A stretch of DNA of 7,971 nucleotides from an uncultured Alphaproteobacteria bacterium (GCA_947589625.1 CANQCM010000041.1:1-7971); one strand, 5' to 3'; positions 1 through 4,417 are shown, counted from the stretch's first letter. The notes: generated from the sequence alone by a model not told the origin. Numbers and translations are program-made.

Positions 1-5
1 AGGTT

Positions 6-40
6 GTCATCCTGGGGCTTGACCCCAGGACCCAGGTCAT
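6..40. repeat. Palindromic interspersed repeat, copy A
   Basis: The arms CCTGGGG (11-17) and CCCCAGG (23-29) are perfect inverted repeats around the loop CTTGA. They are preceded by GTCAT and followed by ACCCAG. The same scaffold recurs at 75-104 with a different stem sequence. Elements built as GTCAT-stem-CTTGACCC-stem-CCAG are common between genes in many Alphaproteobacteria. That family membership comes from general knowledge and was not searched. The element lies outside any gene seen here. Confidence 0.75.
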
Positions 41-48
41 AAAATGTT

Positions 49-66
49 GTCGGGCGAATGCCCGAC
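49..66. repeat. Perfect hairpin between the two palindromic repeats
   Basis: GTCGGGC (49-55) and GCCCGAC (60-66) form a perfect 7-bp stem with a GAAT tetraloop. There is no U-run on either side, so it is not a canonical intrinsic terminator. It sits exactly between repeat copies A and B and may belong to the same composite repeat unit. Confidence 0.6.
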
Positions 67-74
67 TCCTATGT

Positions 75-104
75 GTCATTCTCGGACTTGACCCGAGAAT
101 CCAG
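75..104. repeat. Palindromic interspersed repeat, copy B
   Basis: ATTCTCGG (78-85) and CCGAGAAT (93-100) are perfect inverted arms around ACTTGAC, flanked by GTCAT on the left and CCAG on the right. The loop and flanks match copy A while both arms have changed together. This is what is expected if the stem structure, not the sequence, is kept. Confidence 0.75.
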
Positions 105-113
105 TAAATCAAT

Positions 114-127
114 GCTGTGAGCACAGC
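114..127 (-). other. Short stem-loop just after the Cys-rich gene
   Basis: GCTGT (114-118) and ACAGC (123-127) form a 5-bp stem with loop GAGC, 8 nt beyond the stop codon of the minus-strand gene at 135-656. It has no U-tract downstream on the minus strand, so it is at best a weak 3' end structure. Transcription of that gene may instead end in the palindromic repeats at 6-104. Confidence 0.3.
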
Positions 128-134
128 GAACACC

Positions 135-656
135 TTATTCCGTATAATAACATTCGCTCGTGTATACACCTGAACCAGTGTCGTCTTTAAATGTTGTGAC
201 ATAACAGTCTGTAATTTTAGTTGCACCTGCCTTAGATGTTCCGTTATCTGGGCACTTAATACAAGCATCGCCTTTTTGATAATAGCCTGCATCACAAGAA
301 CAGGTACATATAGTATCGTCAAAATGTCCGTTATCACACGATGGTACCACCGCTAATGTACCTTTTGCGAGTTGTGGACACACGCACTTACCCGACGAAT
401 CGGGAACCTTTGGATCTATACATGCTGGATCAACTGGTTCAACGGGGTCAACGACGCCAGCACCAGTACATGTACCGCATGTTCCGTGCAAATAGCCATC
501 GCTAGTGCAATCTGAATCTTTGTTACATTTTTTCTGATCCACAGTGCAACAGCCTGTATATAAATCTAGACCGCCGCCACCGAGCGATGCCGACAGTGCC
601 ACGCCAGACGATAGCATGCACGCAAATGCGCCACACATTAAATATTTGAGATTCAT
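135..656 (-). CDS. Secreted cysteine-rich protein with TNFR/ephrin-receptor-like C-terminal module
   Basis: This 173-residue protein has a signal peptide (Lys4, a hydrophobic stretch to about residue 22, likely cleavage after ALSA). The mature part has about 17 cysteines in 150 residues, a high density that suggests many disulfides outside the cytoplasm. A Pro/Val/Asp-rich linker at about 69-81 separates two Cys-rich parts. The C-terminal part carries CDAGYYQKGDACIKCPDNGT at 121-140, then AGA and a final Cys at 151. This C-x2-GYY-x5-C-x2-C spacing resembles the ephrin-receptor-like (GCC2/GCC3) or EGF-like modules of eukaryotic surface proteins. An AGGAG Shine-Dalgarno lies 8 nt before the ATG. 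The gene is preceded by a structured leader with its own terminator (683-712). Function is unknown; an adhesin, a host-facing surface protein or an envelope structural protein are all possible. Confidence 0.8.
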   Translation of the reverse strand: MNLKYLMCGAFACMLSSGVALSASLGGGGLDLYTGCCTVDQKKCNKDSDCTSDGYLHGTCGTCTGAGVVDPVEPVDPACIDPKVPDSSGKCVCPQLAKGTLAVVPSCDNGHFDDTICTCSCDAGYYQKGDACIKCPDNGTSKAGATKITDCYVTTFKDDTGSGVYTSECYYTE

Positions 657-682
657 TTCTTTTTCTCCTGTTATTTGTTGTT

Positions 683-712
683 AAACAAAAACCACCGAAA
701 AATTCAGGTGGT
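683..712 (-). terminator. Intrinsic terminator inside the leader of the Cys-rich gene (candidate attenuator)
   Basis: Read on the minus strand, ACCACC (712-707) pairs with GGTGGT (696-691) around a 10-nt loop. GAA and TTT inside the loop can add three more pairs. The stem is followed directly by TTTTGTTT. It lies only 27 nt before the start codon at 656 and points into that gene, so transcripts starting further upstream must pass it. Its first two bases overlap a strand of the alternative stem at 711-719/767-775, which suggests regulated termination. Confidence 0.6.
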
Positions 713-789
713 CAGGAGGTTGAGAACAATAATCTGAATTGTGTTGCTTATTTAATATTAGGCAACCCTCCTGACACAAATATCAGGAG
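711..789 (-). promoter_or_regulatory. Mutually exclusive RNA stems in the leader of the Cys-rich gene
   Basis: Three segments share one complementarity. GTCAGGAGG (711-719) can pair with CCTCCTGAC (767-775), extended by TTG/CAA (720-722 with 763-765, one bulged C). The same central segment, CTCCTGA (768-774), can also pair with TCAGGAG (783-789) as a 7-bp hairpin with an 8-nt loop. Both pairings cannot form at once. The 711-719 arm also overlaps the terminator stem at 707-712 by two bases. In transcript order this is a 1:2, 2:3, 3:4 arrangement typical of attenuators and riboswitch expression platforms. An extra small stem ACAAT/ATTGT (726-730/738-742) lies in the middle. Confidence 0.5.
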
Positions 790-792
790 CAT
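748..792 (-). CDS. Possible 14-codon leader peptide
   Basis: An ATG at 792 opens a 14-residue frame (MLLIFVSGGLPNIK) ending in TAA at 748-750. It covers the first of the competing stems, so a translating ribosome would open that hairpin. The residues LLIFV are hydrophobic and branched-chain-rich. No Shine-Dalgarno is visible before the ATG. A chance ORF is quite possible and only its position makes it worth listing. Confidence 0.2.
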   Translation of the reverse strand: MLLIFVSGGLPNIK

Positions 793-803
793 TAATCGTC
801 GTG

Positions 804-830
804 ATAATATAAAAAGGCGCACACCGCGCC
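804..830 (-). terminator. Intrinsic terminator downstream of the SDR gene
   Basis: On the minus strand, GGCGC (830-826) and GCGCC (820-816) form a 5-bp all-GC stem with loop GGTGT, followed by TTTTTATATTAT. It lies about 110 nt past the stop codon of the minus-strand SDR gene at 940-1833. It is the most likely end of that transcript, or the end of a small RNA encoded in the 3' region between 940 and 830. Confidence 0.7.
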
Positions 831-875
831 CGATAAAATATATTTCTCGACGCAGATTAAGGGCTCTCACACCCC

Positions 876-899
876 TGTTATGAAATAATTTTCATAACA
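876..899. repeat. Perfect 10-bp inverted repeat, 3' of the SDR gene
   Basis: TGTTATGAAA (876-885) and TTTCATAACA (890-899) are perfect inverted arms around TAAT, 41 nt past the SDR stop codon. No U-tract follows on either strand, so it is not a simple terminator. It could be an RNA-stabilising 3' stem-loop or a protein-binding palindrome. Confidence 0.6.
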
Positions 900-939
900 T
901 ATTAATTATAACATCGTTAAATTTTTATTGCAACAGTCC

Positions 940-1833
940 TTAATTGGTGTGGTCGCCACCTGTTACGCCATATATTTCTGCGGTGGTGTAACTGGACGCG
1001 TCTGATGCCAATAAAACATAAGTTGCCGCCAGTTCTGCAGGTTGTCCAGCGCGGCGCAATGGTGTATCTGACCCAAATTCTGGAATTTTGCTTTTCTTTT
1101 GTCCGCCAACAACTTGTAATGCTGTCCAGATGGGCCCTGGCGCAACACCATTTACACGAATACCGCGTGGTGCCAATTGTTTCGCCAGTGCATGTGTGAA
1201 TGCCTTGATGGCGGCTTTGCTGCATGCGTAATCTATCAAACCGGCACTCGGTTTATATGCTTGGATAGATGTGGTGGTTATAATGGTGGCGCCTGCCTTG
1301 AGATATGGTAATGCGGCGCGAACTGTCCAGAACATTGAAAATAAATTTATATCAAATGTGCGTCGTAATTGCGCAGTTGTTAAATCCATAATAGATTCAC
1401 AATATTGCTGGTATCCAGCGTTTAGCACAATTATATCAAGGCCGCGTAGTTCGCGTCGTGCTGCCTCGACCATTTTGACGCATGCGCGTTCATCGGCAAC
1501 ATCGCACGGAACCAGTACTGCGCGCCGACCTGCGTCCATAATATATTGTGCGACTTCACGGGCGTCTGATTCTTCGTCTGGCATATAAGATATTGCGACA
1601 TCTGCGCCTTCGCGTGCAAATGCGATTGCAACTGCGCGACCGATTCCAGAATCGCCACCTGTAATCAGTGCGCGGCGATTTAATAATTTGTTGCAACCGA
1701 TGTAAGTATCTTCGCCACAATCTGGGACAGGGCGCATTTTATGTTGTGTCCCAGGATAGGGCTGTGATTGTGTTGGGTACTTTTTATTATAATATTTATT
1801 CAATGGATTTTTTTTCGATTCGTTTTGTTTCAT
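940..1833 (-). CDS. yghA: NAD(P)-dependent short-chain dehydrogenase/reductase, YghA type
   Basis: This is a 297-residue SDR of the extended-N-terminus class that includes E. coli YghA, described as an NADP-dependent aldehyde reductase, and Bacillus stress-induced SDRs. The N-terminal ~50 residues carry the class-typical stretch ending PVPDCGEDTYIG. The Rossmann nucleotide-binding motif TGGDSGIGR is at 58-66 and NAG at 138-140. The catalytic set is Asn163, Ser189, Tyr202 and Lys206 (YACSK), and PGPIWT follows at 232-237. All expected residues are present and length is normal, so the enzyme should be active in the cytoplasm; the substrate cannot be read from sequence. The start is supported by GGAGG 6 nt before the ATG at 1833. 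It is divergent from the barrel protein gene at 2035 and appears monocistronic. Confidence 0.93.
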   Translation of the reverse strand: MKQNESKKNPLNKYYNKKYPTQSQPYPGTQHKMRPVPDCGEDTYIGCNKLLNRRALITGGDSGIGRAVAIAFAREGADVAISYMPDEESDAREVAQYIMDAGRRAVLVPCDVADERACVKMVEAARRELRGLDIIVLNAGYQQYCESIMDLTTAQLRRTFDINLFSMFWTVRAALPYLKAGATIITTTSIQAYKPSAGLIDYACSKAAIKAFTHALAKQLAPRGIRVNGVAPGPIWTALQVVGGQKKSKIPEFGSDTPLRRAGQPAELAATYVLLASDASSYTTAEIYGVTGGDHTN

Positions 1834-1860
1834 GTGTTGCCTCCGTGATGTATACGATAT

Positions 1861-1890
1861 ATGTTAAATCGCGCAATCGCGCAGATACAA
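1861..1890 (-). promoter_or_regulatory. Candidate promoter of the SDR gene with a tandem-repeat spacer
   Basis: On the minus strand, TTGTAT (1890-1885) and TAACAT (1866-1861) are separated by 18 nt and give partial -35 and -10 matches. The spacer contains a perfect tandem duplication of ATCGCGCA (1868-1875 and 1876-1883, plus-strand reading). Its GCGC cores are GC-rich islands in an otherwise AT-rich region. A repressor bound there would block polymerase. Both the promoter and the operator are inferences from sequence pattern only. Confidence 0.35.
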
Positions 1891-1985
1891 TAGGATTCAA
1901 AGGCAATTAAATTTACGAATATTACAAAAATGTACGGAATCCATACCTATGCAAAGATTTATTTCGCTCTGATAAAATAACAGCG

Positions 1986-1991
1986 TTGACA
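1986..1991 (+). promoter_or_regulatory. Perfect -35 hexamer before the barrel protein gene
   Basis: TTGACA lies 43 nt before the start codon at 2035. At 17-nt spacing (2009-2014) there is no good -10, only A-rich sequence. An alternative -10-like TAAAAT is at 1973-1978 with a poor -35. The promoter of the barrel gene is somewhere here but cannot be fixed with confidence. Confidence 0.3.
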
Positions 1992-2034
1992 TGAAAATTT
2001 GAACAACCACAAAAAAAACTAAAAAGGAGAAAAA

Positions 2035-2640
2035 ATGAAAAAAATAGTTATTTCCACACTGGCTGTGCTGATGGCATGTCCTGCGTTTGCGAACGGCGTC
2101 GGCGAAAGCAGTTGGCAATTGTTTGGTCTTGACCCATATATCGGCCTGCGTGGCGGTTTGGCATGGACAAATTTGAATTACAATTTTAACGGTGCAAAAA
2201 AATCTATTCAAGATTTGACTTTCCAAGGTCGTGCAGCGTTGGGTTTGGAAGTTTGCGATAGAGTCCGTGGCGAAATTGAATATTCTTTATCCAGCAAAGC
2301 CAAAGACAACAAAGACTTTAATGGTATCGCAGATGTAAAAGTTGAATCTAACCTGCAAACATTATTGTTCAATATGTATTGGGAAATGGGCGATTGGCAA
2401 ATCGTTCGTCCGTTCTTGGGCTTGGGTGCCGGTGTCGGATTTACCGATATCAAACGCGTTGTTCCCGAAGTCGGCAGCCACACAAACGACAATGTGCACT
2501 TCTCGGCGATGGGCGCATTGGGCGTAACATTTGATATGGAACACTTTGCAGTTGATTTGGCAGCACGTTATAACTATGTTGATGTCCAATCAGGTTTGCA
2601 TAACTTTGGTGGCGATATCGGTATTAGATTTATGTTCTAA
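2035..2640 (+). CDS. Small outer-membrane beta-barrel protein (OmpA/porin-like, 8-stranded type)
   Basis: This 201-residue protein has a Sec signal peptide (MKK, hydrophobic core, cleavage after AFA at residue 19). The mature part starts with DPYIGLRGGLAWTNLNY, a typical first strand pair of the outer-membrane beta-barrel (OMP_b-brl / surface antigen) families. Amphipathic strands alternate with polar turns throughout, including FLGLGAGVGFTDI, AMGALGVTF and VDLAARYNYVDV. It ends IGIRFMF with the C-terminal Phe used for BAM recognition. There is no periplasmic OmpA peptidoglycan-binding domain. An AGGAG lies 5 nt before the ATG. It is single-gene, with its own strong terminator at 2660-2688. 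It could be a minor porin, an adhesin or an antigen; the sequence does not decide. Confidence 0.85.
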   Translation: MKKIVISTLAVLMACPAFANGVGESSWQLFGLDPYIGLRGGLAWTNLNYNFNGAKKSIQDLTFQGRAALGLEVCDRVRGEIEYSLSSKAKDNKDFNGIADVKVESNLQTLLFNMYWEMGDWQIVRPFLGLGAGVGFTDIKRVVPEVGSHTNDNVHFSAMGALGVTFDMEHFAVDLAARYNYVDVQSGLHNFGGDIGIRFMF

Positions 2641-2659
2641 TGTCTGAATCCCTGGAACT

Positions 2660-2688
2660 TTCCCGCCGTTGTGGCGGGAATTTTTTTG
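2660..2688 (+). terminator. Intrinsic terminator of the barrel protein gene
   Basis: TTCCCGCC (2660-2667) and GGCGGGAA (2673-2680) form an 8-bp stem with loop GTTGT, followed by a T7 run. It starts 20 nt after the stop codon at 2638-2640. Confidence 0.92.
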
Positions 2689-2689
2689 C

Positions 2690-2718
2690 TTGATTTGAAT
2701 TTGTTTCGGAATTATTAT
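2690..2718 (+). promoter_or_regulatory. Candidate sigma-70 promoter of the DUF2798-like gene
   Basis: TTGATT (2690-2695) and TATTAT (2713-2718) are spaced by 17 nt, a good match to the vegetative promoter. Transcription would start near 2725 and give a leader of about 95 nt that includes the hairpin at 2759-2800. The -35 begins right after the T-run of the preceding terminator. Confidence 0.5.
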
Positions 2719-2758
2719 TCATTCGCTTTTTTTTATTGCAAAAAATAAAAACAACATG

Positions 2759-2800
2759 CAGTGTACGCACATAAGTCTAGTTGCGTGCACTGTTTTTTTT
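2759..2800 (+). terminator. Terminator-like hairpin in the leader of the DUF2798-like gene
   Basis: CAGTGTACGCA (2759-2769) pairs with TGCGTGCACTG (2782-2792) over 11 bp with one G-U wobble and a 12-nt loop, followed by eight T. This is a strong intrinsic terminator on the plus strand. Only 19 nt separate its T-run from the start codon at 2820, too little for a promoter, so the gene downstream must be transcribed through it. It may act as an attenuator, or the 2725-2800 RNA may be a small RNA with partial read-through. Confidence 0.7.
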
Positions 2801-2819
2801 ATAACAAGAGGTAAAAAAT

Positions 2820-3254
2820 ATGAATGTCGGTTATCCGGAAAATTTAAAAGAAGCATTAATTATGTCTTTGCCAAATGCAGCGACGATGGTGTTGGGCATG
2901 GTTACATTAAATCTGTGGATTTATGGTGAATTAAACGCGTTAAATTTTATGCGTGTTGTGCCGATTATGTTTGTTGCGGCGTTTTGTCTTGATTTCTTTG
3001 TTGTTGGGCCAATTGTGAAAAATTTTGTTATGCGACGTAATATGTGGAAATATATGCCGTTTATTCGCGTTGGTATTATGGCAGGTATATTAACATTTGT
3101 TGCGCCAATTTTGGAATCAGGGCGGATTGTTTCATTTGCGCAATATATAACCGCTTTGCCACGTAATTATATTTGTGCGCTGTTCTTGCAGATATTTGTT
3201 GCAATGCGTCTGGGGCGGCGGGTATTTGCGTGGTATAAATTAAATCACAAATAA
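2820..3254 (+). CDS. Four-helix inner-membrane protein, DUF2798-like
   Basis: This 144-residue protein has four predicted membrane helices at about 13-35, 42-66, 81-98 and 107-128, with little outside the membrane. The first half matches my memory of the DUF2798 family. It starts EALIMSLPNAATMVLGM, and the second helix ends FFVVGPIVKNFVMR with the typical GP near the cytoplasmic face. The second half repeats the plan but lacks the GP motif, having AMRLGRR in its place. The function of the family is unknown to me. An AGAGG lies 8 nt before the ATG. It has its own upstream region with a terminator-like leader hairpin and ends at a bidirectional terminator, so it appears to be a single-gene unit. 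Confidence 0.75.
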   Translation: MNVGYPENLKEALIMSLPNAATMVLGMVTLNLWIYGELNALNFMRVVPIMFVAAFCLDFFVVGPIVKNFVMRRNMWKYMPFIRVGIMAGILTFVAPILESGRIVSFAQYITALPRNYICALFLQIFVAMRLGRRVFAWYKLNHK

Positions 3255-3282
3255 AAAAGACCGAATTTTTTCGGTCTTTTTT
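3253..3282. terminator. Bidirectional intrinsic terminator between convergent genes
   Basis: AAAAAAGACCGA (3253-3264) and TCGGTCTTTTTT (3271-3282) form a 12-bp stem whose core is GACCGA/TCGGTC, with loop ATTTTT. The A-run and T-run give U-tracts on both strands. It overlaps the stop codons of the plus-strand membrane protein (3252-3254) and the minus-strand Dps-like gene (3282-3284). One 30-bp element therefore ends both. Confidence 0.9.
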
Positions 3283-3638
3283 CAGTTTAATTTGGCAAGT
3301 GCTAATTTATCCAAGAATAAAGCCTCGACATCGCCCAGAATTGATTTTATACCTTCGTCCAGTTCATCATCTTGTTGCAGTTCTTCCAGATGAGAAATTA
3401 TAGATTCGCACATTTTTACGACATCGCGATTTATCAATTTCGGGTTTAATAAATCTGGCTTGAATACTTTTTTCATATCGCGCGCCATAAAATACGATTC
3501 GGCAATTGAATCAGTCCATGTGTCAATTTCTTCTGTCAGACGGTCAAATTTCAAATGCAGTGCGTAATCGTCTGTTGACCAATGATTTATTTTGCATGCG
3601 TATTTGAACGCGATTAAGTGTTGAATCAGTTCATACAT
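3282..3638 (-). CDS. Short Dps/ferritin-like protein with conserved ferroxidase residues
   Basis: This 118-residue, all-helical cytoplasmic protein has no signal peptide. The first long helix pair carries NHWSTDDYALHLKFD and EEIDTWTDSIAE: His19-Trp20, His28, Asp32, Asp43 and Glu47. The spacing from His28 onward (+4 Asp, +15 Asp, +19 Glu) is the same as in the Dps ferroxidase site (E. coli His63, Asp67, Asp78, Glu82). The HW motif is 9 rather than 12 residues before the second His. The C-terminal helix from about 90 resembles the last Dps helix. Total length is well below the usual ~150-165 residues; small ferritin-like families such as DUF5856 are another possible home. The frame is open upstream to 3911, but the ATG at 3638 has AGGAG 6 nt before it, so I start there. 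It is divergent from the SOD-like lipoprotein. Confidence 0.75.
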   Translation of the reverse strand: MYELIQHLIAFKYACKINHWSTDDYALHLKFDRLTEEIDTWTDSIAESYFMARDMKKVFKPDLLNPKLINRDVVKMCESIISHLEELQQDDELDEGIKSILGDVEALFLDKLALAKLN

Positions 3639-3684
3639 TTTTCTCTCCTTTTGCTTGGTAATAATAAATTTATCACGCAATATT

Positions 3685-3696
3685 TTGTTATAACAA
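3685..3696. promoter_or_regulatory. 12-bp perfect palindrome near the Dps-like gene start
   Basis: TTGTTATAACAA is a perfect palindrome centred 52 nt before the Dps-like start codon, in the divergent region between that gene and the SOD-like lipoprotein gene. Its position suits an operator or a promoter -10 (TATAAC on the minus strand). No matching second site was seen. Confidence 0.35.
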
Positions 3697-3724
3697 CAGG
3701 AAAATAAACCGGCGCTATGTGCAT

Positions 3725-3748
3725 GATTTCTGGGAAATCCTAGGGATT
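3725..3748. promoter_or_regulatory. Two overlapping inverted repeats in the divergent promoter region
   Basis: GATTTC-TGG-GAAATC (3725-3739) and AATCC-TAG-GGATT (3736-3748) overlap by four bases and lie just before the candidate -35 of the lipoprotein gene. Such back-to-back dyads are typical of regulator binding sites. No regulator gene is present in the window, so the identity of the protein is open. Confidence 0.35.
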
Positions 3749-3753
3749 CAAAC

Positions 3754-3784
3754 CTGACGAAAAATATAAAAAATAGTATATAAT
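3754..3784 (+). promoter_or_regulatory. Promoter of the SOD-like lipoprotein gene
   Basis: A perfect -10 TATAAT (3779-3784) is preceded at 19 nt by CTGACG (3754-3759), a 4/6 match to the -35. The predicted start near 3791 gives a leader of about 29 nt containing AGGAG at 3809-3813, 6 nt before the ATG. Confidence 0.55.
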
Positions 3785-3819
3785 GTAAAATGTAACCAAA
3801 AGGAACAAAGGAGACCTTT

Positions 3820-4365
3820 ATGAAAAACTTAATCAAAAAAACTGTTATGTTAGCATCTGTATTAGGTGTTGCCGTTATGTTGTCTGCATGTACAATGGGG
3901 TGCGGTCGCAAACCTGTGAAACATGTACAACATGTTAAATCACAACCTGTGGAAAATGTTGTTTTCTATCAGACTTATGAAGATGCCGATGTCAGCCGTG
4001 TTCATGCCAAAATGTATACACGCAGCAGCCGTGGTGGCGAATCTAAAATGGGATATATTAAATTCTATGAAACAGACGCAGGTTTGAAAATGGAAGTAGA
4101 CTTGAAAGATTTGCGCCCAGGTGTTGTTTATAATGTACGCTTGAAACAATGTGGCAGTTGCAATAACAACAGCATGTGTTGCGATAAATCATATATGGGC
4201 GTGAATTTGCCTAATTTGAGCATTGACCACGCAGGTCGTCTGGAAGAATCGTTCATTATTCGTGGTCTGACCGCAGAACAATTGAACAATGCCAAGATTT
4301 ACCTGTTGCGTGATGGCGGCTATCAGGCAGCATGGGGAACATTGGAAAAAGGCATGATGATGTAA
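3820..4365 (+). CDS. Lipoprotein with a Cu/Zn-superoxide-dismutase-like domain lacking metal ligands
   Basis: This 181-residue protein has a lipoprotein signal peptide with lipobox LSAC (21-24), so it should be lipidated at Cys24. Residues ~76-167 follow the Cu/Zn SOD (SodC) plan. GYIKFYETDAGLKMEVDLKD at 78-97 matches the first strands, LRPG (98-101) matches the loop normally followed by HGFHIHE, and VNLPNLSIDHAG (128-139) matches the GDLPNL..D..G segment. The end, IYLLRDGG (160-167), corresponds to IHAGGDN. The SOD metal ligands are missing: YNVRLKQ stands where GFHIHE is expected and Arg where the last His should be. Four cysteines cluster at 111, 114, 120 and 121 (CGSC, MCC). It is therefore probably not a dismutase. 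Metal or thiol chemistry at the Cys cluster, a structural role or a CHRD-like fold are alternatives. It is divergent from the Dps-like gene. Confidence 0.7.
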   Translation: MKNLIKKTVMLASVLGVAVMLSACTMGCGRKPVKHVQHVKSQPVENVVFYQTYEDADVSRVHAKMYTRSSRGGESKMGYIKFYETDAGLKMEVDLKDLRPGVVYNVRLKQCGSCNNNSMCCDKSYMGVNLPNLSIDHAGRLEESFIIRGLTAEQLNNAKIYLLRDGGYQAAWGTLEKGMMM

Positions 4366-4382
4366 ATTTTTGTCCGGCAACT

Positions 4383-4412
4383 AACAGCCCGAAACCCACG
4401 GGCTGTTTTTTT
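4383..4412 (+). terminator. Intrinsic terminator of the SOD-like lipoprotein gene
   Basis: AACAGCCCG (4383-4391) and CGGGCTGTT (4399-4407) form a 9-bp stem with a 7-nt loop followed by a T-run to 4412. It lies 17 nt after the stop codon. Confidence 0.92.
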
Positions 4413-4417
4413 ATTAT

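Noticed and set aside
1..134. CRISPR array or phage attachment site at the left edge
   Set aside because: There are only two related palindromes with unequal stems, no regular spacers, and no cas genes or integrase nearby.
748..792. Branched-chain amino-acid biosynthesis attenuator
   Set aside because: The LLIFV codons are suggestive, but the downstream gene is a secreted Cys-rich protein and no ilv or leu gene is present.
1271..1588. Plus-strand ORF inside the SDR gene (also those at 1005-1199 and 1668-1910)
   Set aside because: These are antisense shadows of a well-supported SDR, with no ribosome-binding site or recognisable protein.
1897..2226. 109-codon minus-strand ORF across the SDR/barrel intergenic region
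   Set aside because: It overlaps the promoter and signal peptide of the barrel gene, and its composition is that of translated A/T-rich DNA. No family is recognisable.
2722..2760. Long T- and A-runs before the DUF2798-like gene read as a minus-strand terminator
   Set aside because: No minus-strand gene ends here. The runs are more simply the AT-rich leader and the lower stem of the plus-strand hairpin.
3639..3911. 91-codon N-terminal extension of the Dps-like reading frame
   Set aside because: It runs through the divergent promoter region and into the lipoprotein gene, has no family-like sequence, and the internal ATG at 3638 has a strong AGGAG site.
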